53,851 bases of DNA. Source: Microcaldota archaeon. GTDB lineage: Archaea; Micrarchaeota; Micrarchaeia; Anstonellales; Bilamarchaeaceae. A program made the translations under genes and the position numbers. Shown here piece after piece: positions 15,159 to 23,455 of this stretch. Location: positions 1 to 53,851 of the forward strand of contig WJMK01000032.1 in the NCBI GenBank assembly GCA_014727975.1. Reading direction: 5' to 3'. The notes under the pieces were generated by a model, which did not search any database, was not told the DNA's origin, and saw nothing but the letters and a program-made list of their open reading frames with translations. The stretch's first letter is position 1; the number at the start of each line of letters is the position of its first letter.

Positions 15159-18100
15159 GGTTCTCTACCCCAGAGTGTTCCCCAGGCACGCTTCCTTAGG
15201 TAAACCCAGTTTTCCTTTCTTTCCCTCAGGACGCCCTTTGGGCCGCCCACTGAAGTGCCGCGCAACCCTGTGCCTGAGAGGTCTTCATTGAGCAGGTTGC
15301 GCTGGATTCCATGGGTGCAAGTGTGGTTCTGCCCCGGGTTCACTGTCTCGTGGCAGTAAGGGCACCTTGTTTTTCTTGCGCATGCGTGGCAGACTCCTCC
15401 CTCAACCATTGGGCTGCCGCAGGCCTGGCAGTAGCGGATGCTCTTCCTGAAACCAAGTTCCGCCTTCCTGTGGAGGAAGTTGCCGAGCCTCTCTGCGCCC
15501 CGTATCCCTACGTTCCCTATGCCCTGGCCGATATTTGCCATCCTGCCGCCGCGGTTTGTGGAGACATTGGTTGTGGCTTCGCGGAACATGTCCCTTGCCC
15601 CGAGTACTGTCCTTGAGAATCTGCCCATATAGGCTGCGCCTTTGTATGCAGCAAATGTTGCAGGGTTAAGGAACCTAAAGAGTGTGTTTTCCGGGAACTT
15701 ATAATGGCGGAGCTCTGAATTCCTTTCATTCATCAGGTTGAATGGGTTTATGTCCCTTTTAACAAGGCCTAGGTTGGCCTGCTTCCTGACATAATCATCG
15801 TATTCAAAGTAGGGGCGGAAGCGGGACTCGTAGCGGAGGTAATTTGCTGCGCGCGGGTCCATCTTTACATTATGGCTGAAATCCAGGTAAGTGGCGCCCG
15901 GGTTCGTGTTGCCCCAAATTGAATTCACCCCTGCCTGGTAGCCCCAGGTATCTTCATGGGACCTGGTAACACCGCTGATTATCTCTGAACCTCCATATCC
16001 CCTCTTGACCATCGGGCCTGCCATTTTTGTAAGCTGGGAGCGGACAGCCCCGGGGGAAACATAATAGGGGTTGGTATCTGAGCGGTTCATCGGGGTTGAA
16101 CCATTGCCCAGAATCTTGCTCTGTATCCAGCGGTTGGGGACGAATGATGCAAATGGTGCAATTGGGGAGCCCCCTGCAATCGCTGCAAAGCGCTTCCAGT
16201 TTGTTGCGGTGGGGTCAAATGAAGCATAGAACCAGTTGAGCATCGCTGCTGCAGCCTCGCTCTTCCTGGACGGAGTAAATGAGTAGGGGTTGAGTATGTT
16301 GCGCTCAAGCTCGAATGCAGGCGGCTCGGGCCTGTCCACTCCCATGGCCTTTAGGCGTTTTTCAGCTTCATTGCGGGCTGCTGTTGCTGAAAGCCCGTAA
16401 TCGCTTTTGTACTGGGAAACCAGGTTGTCGTAGCGGGCATTGTATGTGGAGACTTTTTGCGCATAATCCTCCATGACCTGTTTGGGCGGCTGCTGGTACT
16501 GGCGGTCATACTTGGACATGTAACCCCATCTGGAAGTCACGTAAGTCCTGTAGCCAACTCCAAGAGGGGTGCCTATTGCCCAGTTGAATGCCTGGGGGGC
16601 CCACTGGAGGCCCCACATGCGCTCGCGCACATTGGCCTTGAAGCCTTTCCAGGTTGTCCAGGGCTGCTGGTAGCCTGCATAAGTCCACCTCCTGTAGAGG
16701 CCCGGGCCGAAAGCCATTGCAGGCCCATGGTGGAAGAATGCTGAGAAGATGAAGCCTGAGCCTACTGCAGAAGAATTGCCCCTGGGGTCACGGGTGATTG
16801 TCTCGTCCCAGATGGCATGGTAGCGAGTAAATGAATCCATAAGCCGGTTGTACTCGCGCATCGCAGGGTCTTGGTTTACGCGCATGTCAGGGTTTCCGAA
16901 TTCCCCTGCTGCAAGCTTTGATGCGAACTTGCCCCCCACCTCACGGAAATAGCCGGAAACAAGGCTTCCTTCATATTCTGCCTTCATCTGCTTTCCAAAT
17001 GTATTGAGCATGAAATGCTCCAGGCCAAGGTTGGCATTCTTGAGTATTGGGTCCCAGACATTGCGCCCGGAGTTCACCGCATTCTTTACCCAACCTTTAA
17101 GGCCGGTGAGCTTTTCGTAATTCTGCACCTGGTCCACTTTGAGGTCTGCAGTTGCCCTGGGCATCATCTTAACTGCATCAAAAGAATTGAAATGTGTCCA
17201 GTCTCCTGTTTTCTGCGCAGAATTGTAGAGGAGCAGGGCAACCTTTACGTGCCTCTCTTCTCCTGGAGAACCCTCTTTGGCCCAGTCCATCAAAGACTTT
17301 GCGGCCCTTTCCTTCTGGTCCTTGTCTACTGCGCCCTGGAAATCCTTGAGCATAAGCTCCATCTTTACATCCTCACCGAACTTCCCGAACCTGGTGAGGT
17401 CAAGCTTGCTTAGCTGGGAGCCGGCATACTGCGGGAGGAAGAGGGGGCTGGAGCCATGGATAAGGTAGCCTGCCATTGCAGCGCAGGCTTCAGCTTTCTT
17501 GGGGTCTTTCTTTGCAAGGGAAGAAAGCTCGGAGAAGAGTGAATTGATATCGTTTGGCCCGTATTTGAGGGTGGCTTTCCCCTCCCGTACTCTGGCAAAA
17601 TTGTCAAGCATATTTTTGTAGTTGGAAATAAGTTTGTTTGGAACTCCGCGTATCTCGCCTTCGCCCAGCAGATAATCAACATCCCCGAGCATTTTGCGGA
17701 TTGCATTGTCCTTGCCCAAAGCCCCGTAAAGCACTTCCCGGAGGGGCTTCTGCTTCAGGAATTTTTCCGGGGCAAACTCCTCCCAGTATCCGCCGCGCCT
17801 TATGTAAAAGGCAGCATTCACTACACGGTCCCCCTGTGCAGTCCGGTAGATGTGCTCCTGGATAAAGGGGGCGTAAGAGCCTTCCCTGAGCCTTATCCAT
17901 TCGGATTCTGAAATCTCTTCCAGGGAATGTTTCCTGCCCATGAATTCCAGGACTTGCTTGTCCGTAATTTTAGTAGGGTCGATTTTGCCCCTGGCTAATC
18001 CCTTTTCCTTCTCTTCGCTGCGGGCAATGAAAGCGCGGTAGGACGCCATTATATTCTTGAAGCGGTCGTATTCGACCTGGGAAGTGAAATAGGTATTTGG

Positions 18101-20848
18101 GTTGTCCTGCTCGACTATTCCGCGGAGGCGCCTTAGGAGGTAGCTTGGGACAACAACATCATTCATGTAATGGTCTGCTGCCGCCTTGTAGCTGAGCTTT
18201 CCTCCTGATTGCTCAATAAGCTGCTGGACTGCAACAGGCACATTGTGGGCACGGTGAATTTCACCAAAAGCTTCGTTTTGCACTGAAGTCTGGGCTCCTC
18301 CTGTGGGCCCTCCCAGGACCCTCCAGTACCCCTTCATGTCCATGCGCCATTTTCCAGGGATGGGGCCATATTCCGGGCCATGGCCCATTACTCCCATTAG
18401 GTCCTCTTCCATTCCAACAACGCCTTGCTTCTTTGTGGGGCGGGCAGAAGGTGCATAGAGCGCACCTATTAAGTCAGAAAATGGGGCTTTTTTCAAGCTT
18501 GGGTCTGCAAGGGAGCGGAGCCAGAGCTCTGCATTCTTCATTACCTGGACCAGGCGCTTGTCAAGGCCTGGGGTATCCGGGTCCATTATCCCCCAACGTT
18601 CATTAACGACACGGAGGAATGCATAGTTTGCAACCTCCCGGATTGATAGGGGGCCCTGGCCGGACCGCGTGGGGGACTCGAGCGCCTCCCTGTACTTGGA
18701 GCGGAAAAGGGTGCCCAGGGTGAAATCAGCCTTTCCCTCTGAAACTGTGGTGCGCCCCACAGTAAAGAAGAACTTTCCATCAGGCTCAAATGCATTGAAA
18801 CTTTCCTTTAGGCCAATCGGCTCATCAACGGAAAACTGGTCCTTCAGGTATTCCTGGAGGCGGATAAGCTTCTGGCAGTCGATAGCATCATCATTGTCTT
18901 CATCTAATATGCCCGGGCCGGCAGCGGAGGAAGGCATTTCAGAATCTATTTCCTCAAGCATCCGTATTGCATTGGAAACCCCTGCCTTATCGTAGGCAAT
19001 TCCGGCGCTGTCCATAAGGGCCATAATCTGCTTGGCTTTTTCCAGGTCCCCGAGGCCCTTGTTTGAGAGGATTTTCCTTAATTCGGCTTCTATTTTTGCA
19101 AATTGCTTGGGCTTGAAGCCCTTGAACATCAGTTCTTCAGGGGTTTTGAAGCCTACTTCAAGGAGCTCCTTCTTGCTGAAATCCATTTTCCCCCCGTACT
19201 TTGCAATGATTGTGCCAAGGAGCCAGTTTACTACATCCCGCCTTGCTTCGGTCATCATGCGCTTATAGAGGGCTGCACCATACTCAAAATTATTGAAGAC
19301 CTGAACATTGCCCGCCTCGCTGATGTCCGTGGAAAGCCAGTTGTAGAGAGGGTTGGGCTTCTCCCCCTTCCTGCGGGCATCCCTTACTGCCTGGTTTACG
19401 AAATTGGTGAACCTGCCCTTCTTTGCCCCTTTTTCCTTGGGAAGGACGAGGTTGCCTGCGGTCCTTACAGCAGCTTTTGCAGAACTGGAATAGAATCTTT
19501 TTACATGCCTTGCCCCGTAGAAAAGGGAAGCGGTCCCCCCCATTATGTGTGTGCCTATGAATGGGAGCTTTCCAAGGGTTTTTCCAAGCGGGGACTTGAA
19601 CCAGGCAGGGATCTCCCCTGTAGAATCAACAAATGATTTCTGCTGCATTGCATTGAGCATGTTCATCTGGGAAAGAAGAACAACTGCATCATGGGAAGAT
19701 TTTTTCTTATTCAGCTCTTCCGCATCAGGGGATTGCTCGATGTCGCGGAGATATTGGGCATACGCTTTCTGGAGCTCCGGGTCAAGGAGGCTCTTGCCCT
19801 TCATTGAAAGCATGCCCTGGATATACCTTCGGCCTTTTCCGGCAATAACTGCGCGCAGGGCCATCATCTTGATGGTTTCGCTTGCGCCGGAATTCATTAT
19901 GAGGTTTACAAGGTGCTTGTTGTAGCCGCCTTTCTTGCGCAGGTAGCGGAGGAGGCGCTGGGATGTTGCTTTGGATGCGGCGGCGATGCCTCCTGCTTCT
20001 CCGCCCATAGCGCCCATCTCGCCCATGATCCTTCCAAAGCCGGTTCCCATCCTGAGGCCACTATAGGATATGGATTTTGCCTTGGGGAGGAGAGGTGTTG
20101 TTATGTCCAGGAGGGAGATTGGGCTCCTTCCTGCAAAGAACATTGATGCCAGGAGCAGGCCGCCCAGGAGCATGGAAATAAAGCAGAGCGGATTATCGTT
20201 TTCCGAAAGTGCCCCTTTTATCTGGTTGCGCATTACTCCGAGTGCAGTAGTGTTTTTGTCGCAAACCAGTATTCTCTCTTCCACATATGGATATACCTCG
20301 TCATCAACCTGGGTGCCAAAAACCGAATCACCAAAAGTTACAAAAACATCTGAGCAGGTTCCCGAATACACCTCTTCATATAAGGGGCATTCTGCAATCC
20401 CCTCCTCATCTGTTTCCACCTCTTCGCAGCCAAGTATCTCCTCTTCCACGTAAACAAATGCGCCTGTGTCATCCTCAACCTGTTTCATGTAGCGGAAAGA
20501 GAGGTAAGCTCCGGGGAGGGGCTTGGTTTCGGACTCGAGGTTGCCTACCAGGTCTTCGAACTCCGTAAGGCCGGATTCCTCAAGTATTTGCTCTGCGGCT
20601 TCCTGGTTGCCTTTTTCCGCTTCGCGGAATGCATCTGTAAGGTCGGGCAGGTCATGTGAAATGTCCCCTTCAACAGTGAGGTAAGTGAGCTTGGCAGTCA
20701 CTGTTCCATCGGCTGCAGAAACATCCAGGAAGGTTATCTTGTTGGAGAGGTCCTCGCTCGTGAAGCCCGCTGTGGAAGACAGGGAAACAAGCAAGGATAA
20801 TGCTAACAGTAATTTACACCAATTGCTCCTCACTACAACTGCCGCCAT
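15155..20848 (-). CDS. Giant membrane-anchored protein with C-terminal zinc ribbons
   Basis: A 1897-residue protein, the largest in the window. Residues 1-28 form a signal peptide. About 29-220 form an exported domain with several cysteines, and 221-240 is a transmembrane helix (LCFISMLLGGLLLASMFFAG). A positively charged region and about 1500 mostly helical, soluble residues follow, probably cytoplasmic. Near the C-terminus (about 1805-1850) are two zinc-binding knuckle pairs (CQACG, CHAC and CPYC...HTC). The last 50 residues are basic. No ATPase or nuclease motif is visible. A TATA box lies 20-29 bases before the ATG. It is translationally coupled to the lytic lipoprotein, so the two probably act in the same surface machine. 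The family is not recognised. Confidence 0.85.
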   Translation of the reverse strand: MAAVVVRSNWCKLLLALSLLVSLSSTAGFTSEDLSNKITFLDVSAADGTVTAKLTYLTVEGDISHDLPDLTDAFREAEKGNQEAAEQILEESGLTEFEDLVGNLESETKPLPGAYLSFRYMKQVEDDTGAFVYVEEEILGCEEVETDEEGIAECPLYEEVYSGTCSDVFVTFGDSVFGTQVDDEVYPYVEERILVCDKNTTALGVMRNQIKGALSENDNPLCFISMLLGGLLLASMFFAGRSPISLLDITTPLLPKAKSISYSGLRMGTGFGRIMGEMGAMGGEAGGIAAASKATSQRLLRYLRKKGGYNKHLVNLIMNSGASETIKMMALRAVIAGKGRRYIQGMLSMKGKSLLDPELQKAYAQYLRDIEQSPDAEELNKKKSSHDAVVLLSQMNMLNAMQQKSFVDSTGEIPAWFKSPLGKTLGKLPFIGTHIMGGTASLFYGARHVKRFYSSSAKAAVRTAGNLVLPKEKGAKKGRFTNFVNQAVRDARRKGEKPNPLYNWLSTDISEAGNVQVFNNFEYGAALYKRMMTEARRDVVNWLLGTIIAKYGGKMDFSKKELLEVGFKTPEELMFKGFKPKQFAKIEAELRKILSNKGLGDLEKAKQIMALMDSAGIAYDKAGVSNAIRMLEEIDSEMPSSAAGPGILDEDNDDAIDCQKLIRLQEYLKDQFSVDEPIGLKESFNAFEPDGKFFFTVGRTTVSEGKADFTLGTLFRSKYREALESPTRSGQGPLSIREVANYAFLRVVNERWGIMDPDTPGLDKRLVQVMKNAELWLRSLADPSLKKAPFSDLIGALYAPSARPTKKQGVVGMEEDLMGVMGHGPEYGPIPGKWRMDMKGYWRVLGGPTGGAQTSVQNEAFGEIHRAHNVPVAVQQLIEQSGGKLSYKAAADHYMNDVVVPSYLLRRLRGIVEQDNPNTYFTSQVEYDRFKNIMASYRAFIARSEEKEKGLARGKIDPTKITDKQVLEFMGRKHSLEEISESEWIRLREGSYAPFIQEHIYRTAQGDRVVNAAFYIRRGGYWEEFAPEKFLKQKPLREVLYGALGKDNAIRKMLGDVDYLLGEGEIRGVPNKLISNYKNMLDNFARVREGKATLKYGPNDINSLFSELSSLAKKDPKKAEACAAMAGYLIHGSSPLFLPQYAGSQLSKLDLTRFGKFGEDVKMELMLKDFQGAVDKDQKERAAKSLMDWAKEGSPGEERHVKVALLLYNSAQKTGDWTHFNSFDAVKMMPRATADLKVDQVQNYEKLTGLKGWVKNAVNSGRNVWDPILKNANLGLEHFMLNTFGKQMKAEYEGSLVSGYFREVGGKFASKLAAGEFGNPDMRVNQDPAMREYNRLMDSFTRYHAIWDETITRDPRGNSSAVGSGFIFSAFFHHGPAMAFGPGLYRRWTYAGYQQPWTTWKGFKANVRERMWGLQWAPQAFNWAIGTPLGVGYRTYVTSRWGYMSKYDRQYQQPPKQVMEDYAQKVSTYNARYDNLVSQYKSDYGLSATAARNEAEKRLKAMGVDRPEPPAFELERNILNPYSFTPSRKSEAAAAMLNWFYASFDPTATNWKRFAAIAGGSPIAPFASFVPNRWIQSKILGNGSTPMNRSDTNPYYVSPGAVRSQLTKMAGPMVKRGYGGSEIISGVTRSHEDTWGYQAGVNSIWGNTNPGATYLDFSHNVKMDPRAANYLRYESRFRPYFEYDDYVRKQANLGLVKRDINPFNLMNERNSELRHYKFPENTLFRFLNPATFAAYKGAAYMGRFSRTVLGARDMFREATTNVSTNRGGRMANIGQGIGNVGIRGAERLGNFLHRKAELGFRKSIRYCQACGSPMVEGGVCHACARKTRCPYCHETVNPGQNHTCTHGIQRNLLNEDLSGTGLRGTSVGGPKGVLRERKENWVYLRKRAWGTLWGREP

Positions 20849-20867
20849 AATGATATTTTAGCAGAAT

Positions 20868-20877
20868 ATATTTATAA
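20868..20877 (-). promoter_or_regulatory. TATA box of the giant-protein gene
   Basis: The minus strand reads CCTTATAAATATA just upstream, placed for initiation at or near the ATG at 20848. The gene can thus be transcribed separately from the nuclease gene upstream. Confidence 0.5.
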
Positions 20878-20901
20878 GGCTTAGGAGGAACTCCGAGAGA
20901 A

Positions 20902-21411
20902 CTAAGGGAAAGCGCAGGCAGCCCAATCAGAATCAAAAAGGGAAATGAGGGCGGAAACTACATTGCCCTGCACAAGGAGGGAAATCTCACGGTTGGAATT
21001 GAGCGCGGAATTGGACAGGTTGTGGGAGCCTACCAGGGCTGCCTGGCTGTCCACGATTATTAGCTTGGGGTGGGAGAGCTTGTATGCATCAGAAGCCCAG
21101 CAGACCGAGGCGCCTGCCCCTTCCAGGCGGGAGAACGCGAGGTAATTTGCGCCTGTGCGCTCCTCAAGGATTACCTTTACATCAACACCGCGGTAGTGGG
21201 CGGAAACAAGGGAATCAACCACTTTTTCGGAAGTAAGAATGTACATGTCTATGTAGATGGAATGCCGGGCGGAATCAATAAGGGAGAGTATCTCGTCTTC
21301 TGCGCCAGGGGAGGAAACTACAGAAACAGAATAGGCAGGAAGAAACAGAAAAGCAAGAAGAAGAAATAGAAATGCACCGGCAAAAAGGCCGGCAAGAAAA
21401 TCCCTGTTCAT
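20902..21411 (-). CDS. Phospholipase-D-family nuclease with N-terminal membrane anchor
   Basis: A 169-residue protein. Residues about 8-30 form a signal anchor. The rest is one PLD domain with the HKD motif HPKLIIVD (His-x-Lys-x4-Asp) followed by GSHNLSNSAL and NRE. Single-motif members such as bacterial Nuc act as dimers on DNA or RNA; this is family knowledge. Its ATG directly follows the stop of the small CGP-tailed gene, so they share an mRNA. Outward orientation is inferred from the N-terminal anchor, which would place the nuclease on the cell surface. Confidence 0.88.
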   Translation of the reverse strand: MNRDFLAGLFAGAFLFLLLAFLFLPAYSVSVVSSPGAEDEILSLIDSARHSIYIDMYILTSEKVVDSLVSAHYRGVDVKVILEERTGANYLAFSRLEGAGASVCWASDAYKLSHPKLIIVDSQAALVGSHNLSNSALNSNREISLLVQGNVVSALISLFDSDWAACAFP

Positions 21412-21606
21412 CTAGTGCCTTCGGGAAAGTGCAAACGCACCAGCGGCAACAAGTGCAAATGCTGGCCCGCAGCAGCATGTGCCGTATTCATCATAATAAT
21501 ACTCATCGTCGTAATAATATTCGTCATCATAGCCGGTGTATGCCATTACTGTGCCTGCAAGGACGAGCATCAGGCATAATGCAAGATAGATTGCCTTCAT
21601 ATTCAT
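21412..21606 (-). CDS. Small secreted Tyr/Asp-rich protein with CGP-CTERM-like tail
   Basis: A 64-residue protein. The signal peptide ends near AGTVMA. It is followed by a short Tyr/Asp/Glu repeat (DDEYYYDDEYYYDEY). The C-terminus is CCCGP, a hydrophobic stretch and RR, which has the three-part layout of the CGP-CTERM sorting signal described in Thermococci. It leads the operon containing the nuclease gene. ATG 21606 is chosen because it lies 25 bases from the TATA element at 21631-21638; a GTG three bases upstream is possible. A surface-anchored adhesive or structural peptide is inferred. Confidence 0.7.
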   Translation of the reverse strand: MNMKAIYLALCLMLVLAGTVMAYTGYDDEYYYDDEYYYDEYGTCCCGPAFALVAAGAFALSRRH

Positions 21607-21630
21607 CACGGAAAGATATCAACCAAAACC

Positions 21631-21638
21631 TATAAAAA
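21631..21638. promoter_or_regulatory. Shared TATA element for divergent genes
   Basis: One TATAAAAA lies 23 bases before the plus-strand ATG (21661) and 25 bases before the minus-strand ATG (21606). It could serve both divergent genes, leaving both mRNAs nearly leaderless. Confidence 0.45.
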
Positions 21639-21660
21639 ACTCCCTTCTTTTATTGCAGGC

Positions 21661-22371
21661 ATGATTGGGATAATTGGGGGCAGCGGAATCTACTCCCTGG
21701 GGAACATGGAGAGGGAAACCATGGAAACCCCTTATGGAGAAATTGAATTGTATAGGGGCAGGAGCGGGGGGAAAGACATCCTTTTCATACCAAGGCATGG
21801 GGAAGAGCACGGGACCCCTCCTCATAAAGTTGATTACAAGGCAAATATCTGGGCGATGAAAGAGGAGGGGGTGGATGCGCTGGTCGTTTTTTATGCTGCA
21901 GGCAGCATTGGGGACTACAAGCCCGGGGAACTGGTTTTGCTTGAGGACTTTATTGGGTTTTATTCTCCGATTACGTATTATGATGAGTTTAAGGAGAAGA
22001 TAATGCATGCGGACATGAGCGAGCCTTACAGCAAAAAAGCCAGGAAAATTGTTGAGTGTGCTGCAAAAAAGGCCGGGATAGAGTTGAGGAGTGGAGGCGT
22101 TGTTGCTACCACTCACGGGCCAAGGTTTGAAACCCGGGCAGAGATTAAGGCGCTTGGGGGAATGGGGGCAAACCTGGTCAACATGACCAGTGCGTATGAG
22201 GCGACGCTTGCGGGGGAGCTTGGCATTCCTTTATGCGGGATTGCAGTTGCAACAAATTATGCTGCAGGAGTGAAGGGAAAAGAATCTCTTGGCCATGGGG
22301 AAGTGCTGGAAAAAATGCATGAAGCAAACAAGAAAATAAAAAAGATTGTGGAGGGAATTGAGGGATGCTAA
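21661..22371 (+). CDS. 5'-methylthioinosine/methylthioadenosine phosphorylase
   Basis: A 236-residue purine nucleoside phosphorylase of the MTAP/PNP family. Signatures are GIIGGSGIY (phosphate-binding loop), PRHG and NMTSAYEATLAGELGI. Where methylthioadenosine phosphorylases read TDYD, this protein reads TNYA. As I recall, that Asp-to-Asn and Asp-to-Ala change marks methylthioinosine phosphorylases, which prefer 6-oxopurines. It would release methylthioribose-1-phosphate for MtnA (50930-51874). The start lies 23 bases after the TATA element, so the mRNA is probably leaderless. Confidence 0.9.
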   Translation: MIGIIGGSGIYSLGNMERETMETPYGEIELYRGRSGGKDILFIPRHGEEHGTPPHKVDYKANIWAMKEEGVDALVVFYAAGSIGDYKPGELVLLEDFIGFYSPITYYDEFKEKIMHADMSEPYSKKARKIVECAAKKAGIELRSGGVVATTHGPRFETRAEIKALGGMGANLVNMTSAYEATLAGELGIPLCGIAVATNYAAGVKGKESLGHGEVLEKMHEANKKIKKIVEGIEGC

Positions 22372-22386
22372 CGGCTCTGTGTGCTG

Positions 22387-23451
22387 CTACCTGGTTATTT
22401 TGATGTCTTCCAGCTCCTTGAGGTATTTGGGGTGCTTTTCGAAATATTCCCTGACTGGCTGCAGCATCTCAACCAGCTCTTTCCCTACTGCGTTCTTGAG
22501 GTCCATGGGATGGAGGGCTCCAGAAGTGTAGGCTTCACGTAGCTCTTTTGGGGTTGCATACTCCGTATCCCCCCCAAATTTTTCTGGGCGCTCAACTTGC
22601 AGTGGGCGGTCCCGCAAAATAAGGTTTTCAGCGTACTCAATCATCGGGTTGCCATCTGCAACTTTCTCCGGGCAATACGCTTTCTTTATCTTGCGGAGTA
22701 TTTCAGATTTGGGCTCATGCACGAAGATTGCAGAATCCGGCTTGGACTTGGACATCTTTGCATCAATCAGCTGGTCTTCAGTGGGATTCATGCGCTCCAC
22801 GCCCTGAAGGCTCGGGAGGAGCCTTCCATGGAGGGCAACCGGCTTTTCAAATCCGAGCTTTGGGGCAATCTCCCTTGCAAGCATGTGGACCTTGCGCTGG
22901 TCCATCCCTGAATGGGCAATCTGCACATTAAGCATGAAAATGTCTGCGGCCTGCATTGCCGGGTAGAGGATGGATGCCGAGGAAGAGGTGTCTGTTTCCT
23001 TGCGGCCCATTATTGTGATGCAGCGGAGCATCCTGTTGAGGGTGGTGGTGCGGGAAATGTCCAGGACAGTTTTCCAGTAATCGGAATCATAAAGGGTGCT
23101 CGCAAGGACATACTCCACCTTGGATTCGGGAAGGCCCAATGCGATAAAGCAGTGCTTGAAATATCCTTCTGCAACTGCCCGTATTTTATCCAAATCGCCA
23201 CCTAGCTTGCCGTTTATCCATGTGTGGTAGTCGGCCAGGAAAACCGTGGGCTTGCATCCTGCTTCCAGCAGGTCCTTTATCTTAAGCGCGGTTGCAAGCC
23301 CGGTCCCTATGTGGGCAAAGCCAGAGATTTCAAACCCAATATAGTGTTTTGGATGGGGATTTGACTCAAAAATTGAGCGGAGGCCATCTTCTGTTACGAG
23401 CTCCTGGGTGGGAGTCTTTTTCACAAGCCCGATTTTCTTTTCAATATCCAT
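22387..23451 (-). CDS. tyrS: Tyrosyl-tRNA synthetase
   Basis: A 354-residue class I synthetase of the archaeal/eukaryotic type. The HIGH-like motif is AHIGTG after YIGFEISG, and the second signature is KMSKSKPDSAIF. SGMDQRKVHMLARE is typical of TyrRS, and the length matches archaeal enzymes without the bacterial S4-like tail. It starts four bases after the stop of the DUF2070 gene, so it is translated from the same mRNA. tRNA-Tyr is not in this window. Confidence 0.95.
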   Translation of the reverse strand: MDIEKKIGLVKKTPTQELVTEDGLRSIFESNPHPKHYIGFEISGFAHIGTGLATALKIKDLLEAGCKPTVFLADYHTWINGKLGGDLDKIRAVAEGYFKHCFIALGLPESKVEYVLASTLYDSDYWKTVLDISRTTTLNRMLRCITIMGRKETDTSSSASILYPAMQAADIFMLNVQIAHSGMDQRKVHMLAREIAPKLGFEKPVALHGRLLPSLQGVERMNPTEDQLIDAKMSKSKPDSAIFVHEPKSEILRKIKKAYCPEKVADGNPMIEYAENLILRDRPLQVERPEKFGGDTEYATPKELREAYTSGALHPMDLKNAVGKELVEMLQPVREYFEKHPKYLKELEDIKITR

Positions 23452-23455
23452 TTCA

